From Caryophanales bacterium (GTDB lineage: Bacteria; Bacillota; Bacilli; Alicyclobacillales; SLC66): a stretch of DNA of 7,290 bases. Position 1 is the stretch's first letter, and every line of letters starts with the position of its first letter. The translations under genes were made by a program, and so were the position numbers. The notes beneath the pieces are model-generated. The model was not told where the DNA came from, searched no databases, and saw only the letters and a program-made list of their open reading frames with translations. This document shows positions 6,295 to 7,290 of the stretch, one piece after another. The stretch spans positions 1 through 7,290 of the forward strand of contig DAIELO010000054.1 of the NCBI GenBank assembly GCA_027341705.1, read 5' to 3'.

Positions 6295-7283
6295 TTGGAA
6301 TCGGAGTCATTGGTTGTGGGTTGATTGGCAAAAAGCGGGCTCTGTCTCTGCCGAGCACATTCAGACTTCTTGCCTGTGCAGATACTGACATCACAAAAGC
6401 CATATCCATAGCCCCCCCCAATATACCGGTTTTCTCAAACTGGGAAGAGGTCCTTCATATCCCGGGCATTGATGCAGTGATCATAGCGACTCGCCATGAT
6501 TCCCTTGCGCAGATTACCTCATCAGCCATTCGTGCGGGAAAACATGTTTTTGTTGAAAAACCAGTTGCACGGTTTCCTGAAGAACTTGCACCCTTGCTTA
6601 AACTTGCTGAAGAGGCAAATGTCCGTGTTCGTGTTGGTTTTAATCATCGATTTCACCCTGCCATGCAAAAGGCCAAGACACTCATTGAAAGTAACGTTCT
6701 TGGTGAACTGATGTTTTTACGGGCTCGCTATGGGCATGGAGGTCGTATCGGATACGACCAGGAATGGCGATCAAATCCAAATATTTCAGGCGGTGGCGAA
6801 TTGATTGACCAAGGATCACACCTGATTGATCTCTCCCGCTGGCTTCTTAATGAAGAGTTTTCGGTAACGCATAGCGCTGCTCATACTTACTTCTGGGAGA
6901 TGCCCGTTGAAGATAATGCTTTTCTCATTTTAACTTCAGAGCGCAATAAGGTTGCTTTCCTGCATGCTTCATGTACTGAATGGAAAAACACCTTCTCACT
7001 GGAGATCTACGGCCGTCATGGCAAACTAGAGATTCAGGGACTGGGTGGAAGCTATGGACTTGAACGGCTAATCTGCTACAAGATGCTGCCCGAAATGGGT
7101 CCACCAGATACCATGATTTGGGAGTATCCAAGGGGTGATAACTCTTGGGCTGTCGAACTTGATGCGTTTTATGAGGATATAGTAAACCATCGTGCTCCTG
7201 AACCCGGCTTACTTGATGCATTGCAGGCATTAAAAATCGTGAATTCTGTTTATCTGGAAAATGGATATGATTATCGTTCGTAG
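6291..7283 (+). CDS. Gfo/Idh/MocA-family NAD(P)-dependent oxidoreductase
   Basis: This 330-residue protein has the two-domain layout of the Gfo/Idh/MocA family. The N-terminal Rossmann fold carries GVIGCGLIGKKRA (5-17), then VIIATRHDSLA (63-73) and GKHVFVEKPVA (83-93), whose EKP holds the lysine used in catalysis and cofactor contact. GFNHRFHP (116-123) follows at the domain junction. The C-terminal alpha/beta domain includes GGGELIDQGSHLIDL (167-181), where D173 and H177 match the family's usual catalytic Asp/His pair. The final EYPRGDNSWAVELDAF (278-293) is characteristic of the family's C-terminal helix region. Length is normal and the gene is complete, ending at TAG 7281-7283. It probably oxidises or reduces a hydroxyl or keto group of an activated sugar or a precursor, together with the SDR. 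The substrate is unknown. Only 7 bases follow before the window ends, so the cluster may continue. Confidence 0.93.
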   Translation: MIGIGVIGCGLIGKKRALSLPSTFRLLACADTDITKAISIAPPNIPVFSNWEEVLHIPGIDAVIIATRHDSLAQITSSAIRAGKHVFVEKPVARFPEELAPLLKLAEEANVRVRVGFNHRFHPAMQKAKTLIESNVLGELMFLRARYGHGGRIGYDQEWRSNPNISGGGELIDQGSHLIDLSRWLLNEEFSVTHSAAHTYFWEMPVEDNAFLILTSERNKVAFLHASCTEWKNTFSLEIYGRHGKLEIQGLGGSYGLERLICYKMLPEMGPPDTMIWEYPRGDNSWAVELDAFYEDIVNHRAPEPGLLDALQALKIVNSVYLENGYDYRS

Positions 7284-7290
7284 CCCTTTA

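Noticed and set aside
763..7283. Specific assignment to a named O-antigen, virenose, legionaminic acid or other sugar pathway
   Set aside because: The families here are shared by many pathways and the diagnostic synthase, aminotransferase or nucleotidyltransferase genes are not in the window, so no gene symbols were given.
1..7290. CRISPR array, tRNA or rRNA genes, transposon ends, toxin-antitoxin or phage-defence genes
   Set aside because: I found no regularly spaced repeats, cloverleaf-like sequence, transposase motif or terminal inverted repeats. All long frames are accounted for by sugar-metabolism families.

Overview
The window is part of a cell-surface polysaccharide or glycan biosynthesis locus from a bacterium, most likely a Pseudomonadota (Gammaproteobacteria-like) with moderate-to-low GC. 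That placement rests on gene style and base composition only and is weak. Seven complete genes are packed head to tail on the plus strand. An eighth, divergent gene on the minus strand runs off the left edge.

Layout. Positions 1-571 (minus) hold the N-terminal 190 codons of a multi-pass membrane protein of unknown function, read continuously to the window edge. Positions 572-762 are an A/T-rich divergent intergenic region that should carry the promoters of both directions. The plus-strand genes are: 763-1734, an NAD-dependent sugar epimerase/dehydratase (epimerase 1); 1737-2966, a membrane-anchored family 2 glycosyltransferase; 2972-3619 and 3616-4386, two different class I SAM methyltransferases; a 95-base gap; 4482-5444, a second epimerase/dehydratase (epimerase 2) paralogous to the first; 5437-6294, a classical short-chain dehydrogenase/reductase (SDR); and 6291-7283, a Gfo/Idh/MocA-type oxidoreductase. 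Junctions are 2 to 5 bases apart or overlap by 4 to 8 bases, except the 4387-4481 gap, so translational coupling in one operon, or two sub-operons, is likely.

How the genes could work together (inference). The two epimerase/dehydratases, the SDR and the Gfo/Idh enzyme would remodel nucleotide-activated sugars by oxidation, epimerisation or reduction. The glycosyltransferase would move a sugar onto a lipid carrier or glycan at the inner membrane. The two methyltransferases would methylate the sugar or the growing glycan. Substrates cannot be read from the sequence. No sugar nucleotidyltransferase, flippase, polymerase or aminotransferase is present, so the window is a fragment of a larger cluster that probably continues to the right.

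I see no CRISPR array, tRNA, rRNA, insertion sequence or defence system. The most noteworthy points are the edge-truncated divergent gene, the paralogous epimerase pair (one lacking the usual catalytic Ser/Thr), the SDR-Gfo/Idh couple with its unusual SDR tail, and several start sites that differ from the longest open frame.
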